A stretch of 64,000 nucleotides of DNA from Hyposmocoma kahamanoa. Taxonomy: Eukaryota; Arthropoda; Insecta; Lepidoptera; Cosmopterigidae. Positions 62,901 to 64,000 of this stretch are shown here, in pieces. Location: contig NW_020653200.1 of the NCBI RefSeq assembly GCF_003589595.1, positions 482,268-546,267 of the forward strand, read 5' to 3'. Position 1 is the first letter of the stretch, and each line of letters begins with the position of its first letter. Under the pieces are notes generated by a model. The model was not told the origin of the DNA. It did not search any database and saw nothing but the letters and a program-made list of their open reading frames with translations. The position numbers and the translations under genes are program-made.

Positions 62901-63729
62901 TGTAATTTCACCAGCTCCCTTACCCTTCCAAACCGGAACGCAATGATGTTCACATTGCTGCTTGGCGGCAGAAATAGGTAAGTTGGTAGTACTTTTCTGG
63001 ACGAACTCTTTGATGAGGAGCTCTGCTACTACTAACGAGTCTAAGGGTCGTATTCCAGAACTCTACTCAATGCTCAAGTCAGGACTATTGCAGTGAGCAC
63101 TGAAAATCATACTCAAGGCCTTGCCATTAGGGTCGTATTTCCAGTGCTTGAAATCATACTCAAGTCTGTTCAAGTCCTGACTTGAGCATTGAGTAGAGTT
63201 CTGGAATACGACCCTAAGATAGGTGGTATAACTAGGTATATAAAAGCGGTATACGTAAAATTGTATACGCGTACTGTCTTTAAAACTCTATCGAATTGAT
63301 TTTTCAACCACTTATGTAAGTATATCCATTATCAAAAATCTCCAAGCTCCATCATGTACCGGCCTATGTGGTTTTCGGGTACACAAAAACGCTGAGCGCA
63401 CAGCCATGTACCCTACGTAACCGAAAAACCGGATGACACCAGTTCATGATAGTATAGGATAGGTATCCTAAAAATGGTACATTGTAGGTAAAAACCACAA
63501 AACTGGAATGTCATGAGTAGGTTTTTTAAGACACCTTATTCCTCCTCAGATGTGGACTGCGGAAAACTGCCATCCTTACCATACGGGTCAGCGGATCTCC
63601 TGAATGGCACAACGCATCTCGGCAGCGTGATCCAGTACTCGTGCACGACTAACTACAGACTGGTGGGACCCGTACGCAGGATATGTACCGAGGAACATCA
63701 GTGGAGCGACTCCTCACCCCGCTGTGAAG
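15570..63729 (+). CDS. fw: Furrowed-like selectin-type receptor, partial (12 exons)
   Basis: Spliced coding sequence joins 15570-15752, 16554-16763, 18304-18399, 39514-39636, 39720-39883, 44117-44243, 45122-45271, 57600-57776, 60599-60897, 61625-61859, 62378-62551 and 63550-63729. All junctions have AG acceptors and GT donors, and the phases agree throughout, giving about 705 codons without a stop. Counting from the first full codon, the order is CCP1 (about 4-58), FTP lectin domain (63-204), C-type lectin domain (209-350), then CCP2 (355-408), CCP3 (413-468), CCP4 (472-528), CCP5 (531-587), CCP6 (591-645) and CCP7 (648-705). This CCP-FTP-CTLD-CCPn order is, as I recall it, that of insect Furrowed, a single-pass cell-surface protein with roles in eye/bristle development and planar polarity in Drosophila. 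No signal peptide or membrane segment is in the window: the first exon begins in phase 1 and the last ends in phase 1, so the gene is open at both ends. The domain assignment is secure; orthology to fw is inferred from architecture. Confidence 0.85.
15753..16553 (+). other. Intron with repeat fragments
   Basis: Intron between CCP1 and the FTP exon. It holds a fragment ctcacctgatggaaagtgac (15935-15954), related in minus orientation to 55190-55225, and the 16005-16125 copy of the repeat at 4129-4275. Confidence 0.6.
16554..16763 (+). CDS. fw: fw-like exon: FTP lectin domain, N-terminal part
   Basis: A phase 1-1 exon of 210 bp ending at gtaagt. It encodes [13 protein letters not shown], then the polar loop [20 protein letters not shown] and [24 protein letters not shown]. 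These are the signature blocks of the fucolectin/tachylectin-4/pentraxin-1 domain (N-x-A, QS-T, C-x-T, PWWQVDL, RxxCC). The Asp/Asn loop is where family members bind calcium; sugar binding is known for the family but not shown here. Confidence 0.87.
16764..18303 (+). other. Intron; one MITE, otherwise nothing recognised
   Basis: AT-rich intron within the FTP domain. Apart from the inverted-repeat element at 17668-17915 and a 21-bp palindrome (cgagtgaatagtattcactc) near 18139, I see no features. Confidence 0.6.
17668..17915. mobile_element. MITE with about 30-bp inverted ends
   Basis: The left end GGGTCGGCGAACTAAAGCAC matches the reverse complement of the right end (GGTTCGGCGGACTAAAGCAC) and continues atAAGTAAAA in both. 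It is flanked by TA on each side. An internal copy ggctaaagcacataagtcaa lies at about 17733. 248 bp, non-coding. Confidence 0.8.
18304..18399 (+). CDS. fw: fw-like exon: FTP lectin domain, middle part
   Basis: A 96-bp phase 1-1 exon, too short for a simple ORF scan. The acceptor is ttcatgtcag and the donor gtacgt. It encodes [17 protein letters not shown] followed by [11 protein letters not shown], matching the L-x-DLEIRVG block and central cysteine of FTP domains. It joins in frame to the previous exon (Cys-Cys-Gly) and to the next exon across a 21-kb intron. Confidence 0.85.
19370..19745 (-). repeat. Lepidopteran-type dispersed repeat fragment
   Basis: The minus strand runs from the gacttttaaaaaaaggaggagg-like end through gtacaaaggagtccgtaaca. 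The 105-codon frame here is Lys/Leu-rich and repeat-derived. The GACT-AAAAAAGGAGG end resembles those at 20490, 30505 and 35520. Confidence 0.5.
20490..21060 (+). repeat. AACCGACTTC-type repeat split by an insertion
   Basis: 5' part 20490-20572 (cttcaaaaaaagaaggagct, ttacgcggtaactccgg) and 3' part 20849-21060 (gatttttgttggaaag, gaagaaaatattccacatcc, ttttgaggtcggttttttag). The same blocks are contiguous at 30505-30930 and 35520-35740. Confidence 0.75.
20573..20848. mobile_element. MITE/foldback element, about 79-bp arms
   Basis: The left arm begins CGACCCCTCCTACGTAAAG and is near-perfectly complementary to the right arm, which ends CTTTACGTAGGAGGGGTCG. Arms extend inward through gagcgttttaaagttctgaa; the loop is about 118 bp. 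It is inserted in the repeat above. Confidence 0.88.
21070..22470 (+). other. Intron; no gene seen
   Basis: AT-rich. Degenerate units of the form aaatcagtgtaaccggaaat occur near 19890, 21090 and 21170. A short Lys-rich frame ([11 protein letters not shown]) at 21710 resembles one at 52782, but neither is a convincing gene. Confidence 0.45.
22474..22597. mobile_element. Short inverted-repeat element
   Basis: The left end CTAGCACAATAGGGCGCAA (22477-22495) is inversely repeated at 22571-22589 as CTAGCACGATAAGGCGCGA. The same end appears at 27033-27055 (gggctagcacgataaggcgc). Confidence 0.65.
22946..23666. mobile_element. Composite inverted-repeat element carrying SINE and LINE pieces
   Basis: The outer ends agcggttacacacgc (22946) and, inverted, gcgtgtgtaaccact (23647-23662) form one inverted pair. 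gcgcgcgactgcatcgata (22996-23014) and tatcgatgcagtcgcgcgt (23569-23587) form another. Between them lie SINE family 1 head (23036-23078) and tail (23455-23560) and a LINE C-terminus. Confidence 0.55.
23163..23440 (-). pseudogene. LINE ORF C-terminal fragment
   Basis: The minus strand encodes [20 protein letters not shown], then [11 protein letters not shown] and [20 protein letters not shown]. This is the conserved C-terminal domain of a family of non-LTR retrotransposon ORFs. The same block at 54310-54375 reads [12 protein letters not shown]. It splits SINE family 1 at 23078/23455. Confidence 0.65.
24090..24535 (+). repeat. Possible LINE 3' end with AAAT-repeat tail
   Basis: Ends in aataaataaataaataaat (24514 on), as the LINE at 48204-50899 does. 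The preceding 400 bp have no clear coding match, so this is tentative. Confidence 0.35.
24712..25231 (+). mobile_element. P-element-like MITE with THAP exon (family B), copy 2
   Basis: Terminal inverted repeats start CATCGAGTAT...ATAACC, followed inward by GAAATAGAGACGAAAT. An exact 8-bp duplication ATCGCACA lies at 24704-24711 and 25232-25239. From 24915 it reads [20 protein letters not shown] then [10 protein letters not shown], a THAP first-exon pattern, the best preserved of three copies. Confidence 0.88.
24915..25172 (+). pseudogene. THAP-type transposase first-exon remnant
   Basis: Met-Pro-Cys, a second Cys in the RWCGKN block and ITFHR at about residue 23 match the N-terminal half of THAP domains. 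The frame then runs into element-specific sequence ([14 protein letters not shown]) without the later C-x2-H pair. It is open for about 86 codons but probably not functional. Confidence 0.65.
25737..25945 (-). repeat. Repeat Z, copy 6
   Basis: Blocks tcaagtgacgggacgaaaaa, gtcgtgcgcctgatggtaag, cagttgcagtgccacta and gctgcttggcggcagaaa-type end. It is shortened internally. Confidence 0.8.
26413..26698. mobile_element. MITE family C, copy 1 (8-bp target duplication)
   Basis: Terminal inverted repeats CATTGACTTACAATTATATG / inverted CATTGACTTACTAATAAATG. Flanks are GAAAATGA and GAAAATAA (7 of 8 match). Interior blocks ggtccgcgctaaaaagtg and gtattagacccgtcgtcc recur in copies at 33092, 43725 and 57015. 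Confidence 0.8.
26815..26824. other. Assembly gap (10 N) in a CATA-rich microsatellite
   Basis: Ten N bases follow tacatacatatatacataca. The gap length is probably nominal; repeat length here is unknown. Confidence 0.95.
27299..27389 (+). pseudogene. THAP-like N-terminal remnant, third family
   Basis: From ATG at 27299: [17 protein letters not shown], a stop, then INKDIPFYS. The M-x2-C-x4-C-K-N-T spacing matches the frame at 12106. Upstream at 27033 is the inverted-end motif also seen at 22474-22597, but a matching opposite terminus was not found. Confidence 0.5.
28334..28402 (-). mobile_element. SINE family 2 tail fragment
   Basis: attgaattgatattcaat, then ttaatacaaagatcgaacac and tcagaaaaaattcc, the reverse of the tail in the copy at 8762-9034. 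The tRNA-like head is missing. Confidence 0.7.
29245..29352 (+). repeat. Repeat Z, copy 7 (3' part)
   Basis: actctgaatggcacttgaac, tatggacaggcgtgtcgctt and acgacttgttcgtcccgtta, ending in an A-rich stretch. Confidence 0.8.
29555..29700. repeat. GT/GC dinucleotide microsatellite
   Basis: About 145 bp of (GT)n with interspersed GC runs and two tatggtgtgtgcgcgcgcg blocks. The repetitive open frames on both strands are artefacts. Confidence 0.97.
30505..30930 (+). repeat. AACCGACTTC-type dispersed repeat
   Basis: Starts ttaaccgacttcaaaaaagg, continues gaaccgattttcatgattct and ends at gatcggtttttttagtactc. It gives the uninterrupted reference order for the split copy at 20490-21060. Confidence 0.7.
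30940..31200 (-). repeat. Repeat Z, copy 8
   Basis: taatatcaagtgatgggacg, cgcctgtccataacagttgc, cgaactctttcacaaggagc. Near full length. Confidence 0.85.
31320..31530. repeat. Dispersed repeat, related to 36780 and 43577 copies
   Basis: gcgttgcgagaggcactttt, caaatataagc, cagttcgaagcctgttctag, aattccaaatacaatcctac and cattcattcagccagcacta align with 36800-37000 and 43590-44100. The class is unknown. Confidence 0.55.
31640..32680 (-). pseudogene. CR1/Jockey-like LINE 3' part
   Basis: On the minus strand: [60 protein letters not shown]. This is the region after the reverse transcriptase core, as at 41136-41480. The 3' end lies near 31640, where the minus strand has aataaagtttaataaataaa. A GC-rich block at 32480-32580 appears foreign. 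Confidence 0.8.
33060..33600 (+). mobile_element. Mariner fragment interrupted by MITE family C
   Basis: The 5' end acgaggggcagtcaaaaagt (33060) followed by aatgcctccacc resembles mariner termini. After the nested element it resumes at cctccaccgctctaactttt. At about 33500-33590 it encodes [20 protein letters not shown], an N-terminal helix-turn-helix like mariner transposases. No catalytic region remains. Confidence 0.65.
33092..33319. mobile_element. MITE family C, copy 2 (8-bp target duplication)
   Basis: Inverted ends CATTGACTTACAAATAAATG and (inverted) CATTGACTTACAATTATATG. Exact flanking duplication CCTCCACC at 33084-33091 and 33320-33327. Inserted in the mariner fragment. Confidence 0.9.
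33670..33846 (+). repeat. Repeat Z, copy 9
   Basis: cttgggacttgtcaacttat, gtgcccctcagatctttccg, gttatggacaggcgtg, ending in an A-rich tail. Confidence 0.85.
34141..34362 (-). mobile_element. tRNA-derived SINE, family 1
   Basis: The minus strand reads from ctgcctcagtggccgaacgg through GGTTCGATTCC-like box B (ccagattcgattcccgggca here) to the tail (cccgcgacacagggtctccc) and an (ATT)n end. It is the most complete copy with 5193-5393. Confidence 0.8.
34640..34765 (-). mobile_element. SINE family 2, degraded copy
   Basis: ataactagtaatacaaagat and agaacacagacaaaaattct, then gaacagcgtcttctaaacca and ccacggaacgaac. Box B is mutated. Confidence 0.65.
35340..35455 (-). mobile_element. SINE family 2, 3' part
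   Basis: gaccagagatgtcgctataa, tttattgaatg and attactccactagttaatta match the distal tail of the copy at 13930-14112. Confidence 0.6.
35520..35740 (+). repeat. AACCGACTTC-type dispersed repeat
   Basis: ttttaaccgactccaaaaaa, gaaccgattttgatgattct, gaagaaaatattccacacct, ttttgaggtcgggtttttag: same order as 30505-30930 but shorter. Confidence 0.75.
36003..36252 (+). repeat. Repeat Z, copy 10
   Basis: cagtagcactccttatgaaa, ttacctatttctgccgccaa, gtgttccggttttgaaggtg; the middle is shortened. Confidence 0.85.
36780..37000. repeat. Dispersed repeat, related to 31320 and 43577 copies
   Basis: gcgtagcgagaagtacttta, taaatataagc, aatttcgaagcaatgtccag, attctaaatacaaaaccgaa. Confidence 0.55.
37010..39513 (+). 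other. 3' part of 21-kb intron; nothing recognised
   Basis: Very AT-rich. An inverted pair cacaacagtgg/ccactgttgtg spans about 38234-38308. No exon, RNA gene or transposon protein could be supported. Confidence 0.5.
39514..39636 (+). CDS. fw: fw-like exon: FTP lectin domain, C-terminal part
   Basis: A 123-bp phase 1-1 exon with acceptor ttatttacag and donor gtattc. It encodes [17 protein letters not shown], then [11 protein letters not shown] and [10 protein letters not shown]. The closing F-x-C, G-x-x-V-x-x-Q-x-x-G and L-x-LCEVEV blocks complete the FTP domain begun at 16554. An exon this short after a 21-kb intron is easily missed, but frame and domain continuity support it. Confidence 0.86.
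39720..39883 (+). CDS. fw: fw-like exon: linker and start of C-type lectin domain
   Basis: A 164-bp exon (phase 1 to 0) after an 83-bp intron. The acceptor is attgtag and the donor gtaagc. It encodes the linker [20 protein letters not shown], then [20 protein letters not shown] and [14 protein letters not shown]. The F-x-x-A-x-x-x-C and GGDL pattern is the N-terminal half of a long-form C-type lectin domain. Confidence 0.85.
40545..41705 (-). pseudogene. CR1/Jockey-like LINE 3' part
   Basis: On the minus strand: [20 protein letters not shown], then [40 protein letters not shown], and after frame breaks [10 protein letters not shown] and [12 protein letters not shown]. It ends in an (ATTC)n-type tail (cattcattcattcattcag on the minus strand). 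The motif order matches 31640-32680. Confidence 0.82.
42180..42378 (+). pseudogene. RTE-like LINE 3' terminus
   Basis: One frame gives [20 protein letters not shown], then [19 protein letters not shown] and a stop. This is the conserved C-terminal end of RTE-type ORFs. It is followed by gaataatgataatgatgatt, the usual short tandem tail. Only the last 60 or so codons are present. Confidence 0.82.
42380..43220 (+). other. Intron; no gene seen
   Basis: AT-rich CTLD intron sequence. A 111-codon frame at 42481 has no recognisable domain and is not supported. Confidence 0.5.
43222..43412 (-). repeat. Repeat Z, copy 11
   Basis: atatcaagtgacgggacgaa, cataacagttgcagtgccac, gagacataagttaacaagtc. Confidence 0.82.
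43577..44100. repeat. Dispersed repeat split by MITE family C
   Basis: The left part gcgtagcgagaagtacttta and the right part cacattctaaatacaaaact plus attcactcagccagtag are contiguous at 31320-31530. The MITE at 43725-44008 separates them here. The right part ends just before the CTLD exon at 44117. Confidence 0.7.
43725..44008. mobile_element. MITE family C, copy 3 (8-bp target duplication)
   Basis: Ends CATTGACTTACAATTATATG and inverted CATTGACTTACAAATAAATG. Exact duplication TTCTATCC at 43717-43724 and 44009-44016. 284 bp, non-coding. Confidence 0.92.
44117..44243 (+). CDS. fw: fw-like exon: C-type lectin domain, middle
   Basis: A 127-bp exon, phase 0 to 1, with acceptor ctgtttcag and donor gtaagg. 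It encodes [17 protein letters not shown], then [13 protein letters not shown] and RTWKWVDG. The WIGA and W-x-W-x-DG motifs are hallmark beta-strand residues of C-type lectin domains. The preceding 392 bp are a dispersed repeat split by a short inverted-repeat element. Confidence 0.86.
44244..45121 (+). other. Intron; no gene seen
   Basis: AT-rich intron inside the C-type lectin domain with no recognised element. Confidence 0.55.
45122..45271 (+). CDS. fw: fw-like exon: C-type lectin domain, C-terminal part
   Basis: A 150-bp phase 1-1 exon with acceptor gtctttcag and donor gtgagt. It encodes [19 protein letters not shown], then [19 protein letters not shown]. The conserved cysteines and the WND motif are present. 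The site usually EPN or QPD in calcium/sugar-binding lectins reads QPN here, so ligand preference cannot be assigned from sequence. Its last base combines with the next exon to give Leu and leads directly into CCP2, a selectin-like order. Confidence 0.87.
45500..45740. repeat. Lepidopteran-type repeat starting aactagcttatgcccgcg
   Basis: aactagcttatgcccgcgat, tttcgtctac, aaagtttcatccccgatttc, tatatcaaaattcatcgaaa and gcgagttaggctgaaaag follow the order of a widespread lepidopteran interspersed repeat, possibly Helitron- or SINE-derived. I am unsure of the class. Confidence 0.5.
45800..45945 (+). repeat. Repeat Z, copy 12
   Basis: gtgcccctcggatctttggg, ctgagtggcactgcaactgt, gttcgtcccgtcacttgata, then an A-rich tail. 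Confidence 0.85.
46259..46329. repeat. Perfect hairpin, 34-bp arms, 3-nt loop
   Basis: The arm starting AACCGAATTATAACGAAATA (46259) pairs base for base with the arm ending at 46329. No mismatch occurs in 34 pairs. Confidence 0.95.
47040..48190 (-). pseudogene. BEL/Pao retrotransposon integrase relic
   Basis: An open frame of 354 codons (47092-48156) extends upstream in frame as [13 protein letters not shown]. It reads an HHCC zinc site (HRTTFHGG...CVTCVHH), then the catalytic triad: [19 protein letters not shown] and [10 protein letters not shown]. The C-terminus has the [17 protein letters not shown] block of BEL/Pao integrases. It ends at a TGA after LDNLT, beyond which the same frame continues VDTIKYKG...RPVSK to another stop. 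No gag, protease, reverse transcriptase or LTRs were found, so it is a truncated, inactive copy. Confidence 0.88.
48523..49005 (+). pseudogene. LINE ORF2 spacer region
   Basis: Open frame with [32 protein letters not shown] and [20 protein letters not shown], the segment between endonuclease and reverse transcriptase. The same region is at 9610-9800 (FPIWYSQNLIMIIKEK). Confidence 0.8.
49311..49982 (+). pseudogene. LINE reverse transcriptase fragment
   Basis: 223 codons. Visible motifs are [61 protein letters not shown] (first catalytic Asp), [15 protein letters not shown] and [11 protein letters not shown] (catalytic YADD). The catalytic residues are intact but both flanks are out of frame. 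Confidence 0.88.
50900..53450 (+). other. Intron; repeat fragments, no gene seen
   Basis: Contains the repeat piece at 51425-51550 (ttcggatctaaatcgcatat, then gggacctgtaaagagcccga), shared with 56010-56100 and partly with 7442. A cluster of CGCAACC palindromes is at 52630-52740. A 136-codon frame at 51160-51570 lies in this repeat and its antisense is also open; I do not treat it as a gene. Confidence 0.45.
52630..52740. repeat. Cluster of CGCAACC...GGTTGCG palindromes
   Basis: ttcgcaaccagttgcgaa (52644-52661), gcaactagttgc (52685-52696) and ttcgcaaccaggttgcgaa (52720-52738), with a further half site ttcgcaacc at 52631. Confidence 0.8.
53846..53890 (+). mobile_element. SINE family 1 fragment
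   Basis: cccaggttcgattcccgggc then cggagaaatatttgtacgac. Only the box B region and the first tail bases are present. Confidence 0.7.
54310..54375 (+). pseudogene. LINE C-terminal fragment
   Basis: One frame reads [17 protein letters not shown], matching [13 protein letters not shown] encoded on the minus strand at 23163-23440. Confidence 0.5.
54870..55230 (+). repeat. LINE 3'-end-like repeat, two diverged units
   Basis: Unit 1 (cctgcctacagacgtgttcc, ctgaacgttatagcttg) near 54925 is echoed by unit 2 (cctgcgtgcagatttgttcc, ctcaacgtcataagttg) near 55070. Unit 2 ends ccatcaggtgagattgaggt; the reverse is at 15935. Confidence 0.5.
55567..55790 (+). pseudogene. Penelope-like element C-terminal fragment
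   Basis: In frame: [20 protein letters not shown], then [20 protein letters not shown] and PPVWDPVF. The A-EH...H...FD and REAIEI-K-P-NRE-G...W pattern is typical of the C-terminal, GIY-YIG-associated end of Penelope-like retroelements. It ends at a stop at 55787; no upstream reverse transcriptase was found. Confidence 0.7.
56245..56600. repeat. Dispersed repeat, unassigned
   Basis: GC-richer than its surroundings. It runs from a T-tract and cgcgcctgatggaaagtgcg to cctcttacgacccccacggg and gccgtcgccccacggc. It looks like a minus-strand retroelement 3' end, but no conserved protein block is legible. Confidence 0.45.
57015..57222. mobile_element. MITE family C, copy 4 (one end truncated)
   Basis: Begins at cgacgggtctaatacaaaaa, lacking the outer 20 bases. 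It ends with the intact terminus gtaagtcaatg at 57222. Its interior is nearly identical to copy 2. Confidence 0.85.
57600..57776 (+). CDS. fw: fw-like exon: CCP/sushi domain 2
   Basis: A 177-bp phase 1-1 exon with acceptor tctacag and donor gtaagt. It encodes [17 protein letters not shown], then [14 protein letters not shown], then [15 protein letters not shown]. Four cysteines and the G-x-W motif define one complete sushi domain. Confidence 0.88.
57948..58110 (+). mobile_element. tRNA-derived SINE, family 1
   Basis: accgcctctgtggcccaacg, then a mutated box B (gggttagattcctgggccgg), then ccatggcacccgcgacacag. Repeat Z copy 13 follows directly. Confidence 0.78.
58108..58318 (-). repeat. Repeat Z, copy 13
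   Basis: gcagtgccacacagagcttt, ctgagaggcactgctactgc, ctggacgaactctacaagga. It is joined head to tail with copy 14. Confidence 0.8.
58313..58500 (-). repeat. Repeat Z, copy 14
   Basis: gacgggacggacaagtcttg, ggtgcagtgccactcagagc, gagacataagttaacaagtc. Tandem with copy 13, same orientation. Confidence 0.8.
58975..59590 (+). mobile_element. P-element-like MITE (family B), copy 3, with decayed THAP exon
   Basis: Starts CATCGAGTATATAACTAAAA and ends with an inverted CATCGAGCACGTAACCGGAA. Exact 8-bp duplication GACGAAAA at 58967-58974 and 59591-59598. The THAP-like start at 59292 reads [18 protein letters not shown], having lost its first cysteine. About 100 bp longer than copy 2. Confidence 0.88.
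59775..59940. repeat. AC/GC dinucleotide microsatellite
   Basis: About 165 bp of (CA)n mixed with cgcacg units. Thr/His-rich open frames across it are artefacts. Confidence 0.97.
60018..60322 (+). repeat. Repeat Z, copy 15 (full-length reference)
   Basis: Runs from gcagtagagctccttgtgaa through tgttccggttttgaagggta, cttgtcaacttatgtctcag, gttatggacaggcttgtagc and cgacttgttcgtcccgtcat to gatattatataaaaaag. It is the most complete copy (about 300 bp) and defines the sense strand. Confidence 0.88.
60599..60897 (+). CDS. fw: fw-like exon: CCP domain 3 and first half of CCP 4
   Basis: A 299-bp exon, phase 1 to 0, with acceptor gacaacag and donor gtgagt. CCP3 runs from [12 protein letters not shown] through [14 protein letters not shown] to [12 protein letters not shown]4 starts at [15 protein letters not shown] and the exon stops after [13 protein letters not shown], in mid-domain. 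The next exon supplies the rest, so CCP4 alone is split by a phase-0 intron. Confidence 0.87.
60898..61624 (+). other. Intron splitting CCP4; retroelement remnants
   Basis: Contains a fragment of the AACCGACTTC-type repeat in minus orientation (61395-61520: aaggtggaatatcttcttca, actgaggtacgttctttt). A 103-codon frame at 61039 has no recognised domain. Confidence 0.55.
61625..61859 (+). CDS. fw: fw-like exon: second half of CCP 4 and CCP 5
   Basis: A 235-bp exon, phase 0 to 1, with acceptor ttttcttcag and donor gtaagt. It opens with [17 protein letters not shown], the closing half of CCP4. CCP5 follows: [48 protein letters not shown]. All cysteines and both Trp motifs are present. Confidence 0.88.
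62378..62551 (+). CDS. fw: fw-like exon: CCP/sushi domain 6
   Basis: A 174-bp phase 1-1 exon with acceptor ttttttgcag and donor gtaagt. It encodes [13 protein letters not shown], then [14 protein letters not shown], then [16 protein letters not shown]. It is one complete sushi domain. Confidence 0.88.
62736..63032 (-). repeat. Repeat Z, copy 16
   Basis: ataccaagtgacgggacgaa, ccgaacgcaat-type block, cttggcggcagaaataggta, ctggacgaactctttgatga. Near full length. Confidence 0.85.
63045..63214. mobile_element. Harbinger-like MITE, about 44-bp inverted ends
   Basis: GGGTCGTATTCCAGAACTCT and the following 24 bases are exactly inverted at the other end. TAA flanks both sides (63042-63044, 63215-63217), fitting the 3-bp TWA duplication of PIF/Harbinger elements. 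An internal ttagggtcgtatttccagtg is a third copy of the end. 170 bp, non-coding. Confidence 0.82.
63550..63729 (+). CDS. fw: fw-like exon: CCP/sushi domain 7
   Basis: A 180-bp phase 1-1 exon with acceptor cctcctcag and donor gtactt. It encodes [20 protein letters not shown], then [13 protein letters not shown], then [15 protein letters not shown]. Its LLNGTT block resembles CCP5, suggesting the two domains are related duplicates. The gene continues past the window edge. Confidence 0.87.
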
Positions 63730-64000
63730 GTACTTAAATAACCGCTCACGCGATACATGCAGCCGTAGACGCATACCACACCTAGAGGTGCCGGTGATGA
63801 TTTTATACCGATTTATCGGATATCGAAGCTATAACAGATAAAAGAACTAATATTAATTGCTATTTCGGTAACTACTCTAGCAAACCATAAAGTTTTTAAT
63901 GCCTGGGTCTGTCATTTAAAAAAATAAACAACTTCAAAAATACGTCACGACATTCGTGTGTGTTATTGTTTGGGCTGGTCATTTCGGTGTTTATTTATTG

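Overview
This window reads as insect nuclear DNA, most likely from a moth or butterfly. It is AT-rich, with small coding exons bounded by GT/AG introns and a very high load of short dispersed repeats of lepidopteran type. I cannot name the species. A run of 10 N (26815-26824) marks an assembly gap.

One host gene is present. Twelve exons on the + strand between 15570 and 63729 splice in a single open frame of about 705 codons. In order they encode a sushi/CCP domain, a fucolectin-type (FTP, F5/8C-like) lectin domain, a C-type lectin domain and six further CCP domains (the last at the window edge). This is the architecture of the selectin-like cell-surface protein Furrowed (fw) of insects. The signal-peptide exon and the remaining CCP, transmembrane and cytoplasmic exons are not identified and probably lie outside the window. 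The introns are long (about 21 kb between the third and fourth exons, about 12 kb before the second CCP).

The rest is intron and upstream sequence packed with mobile-element debris. It includes: a decayed DD34D mariner (2071-3527) and a second mariner fragment (33060-33600); CR1/Jockey-like LINEs (8580-9890, 31640-32680, 40545-41705, 48204-50899); RTE-like LINE 3' ends (9290-9570, 42180-42378); another LINE C-terminus (23163-23440, 54310-54375); a BEL/Pao integrase relic (47040-48190); and a Penelope-like C-terminus (55567-55790). Two tRNA-derived SINE families occur, plus one very abundant 200-300 bp poly(A)-tailed repeat with about 16 copies. Many MITE-like inverted-repeat elements have readable target-site duplications.

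The most interesting signals are small elements with terminal inverted repeats and exact 8-bp target duplications. Two families still carry the first exon of a THAP-type (P-element-like) transposase. A third family has the same 8-bp duplication rule but no coding remnant. Also notable are a dense array of the hexamer TGTCGT/ACGACA (4550-4930), a perfect 34-bp-arm hairpin (46259-46329), a local duplication of about 400 bp (3733 and 7864), and several clear nests of one element inside another.
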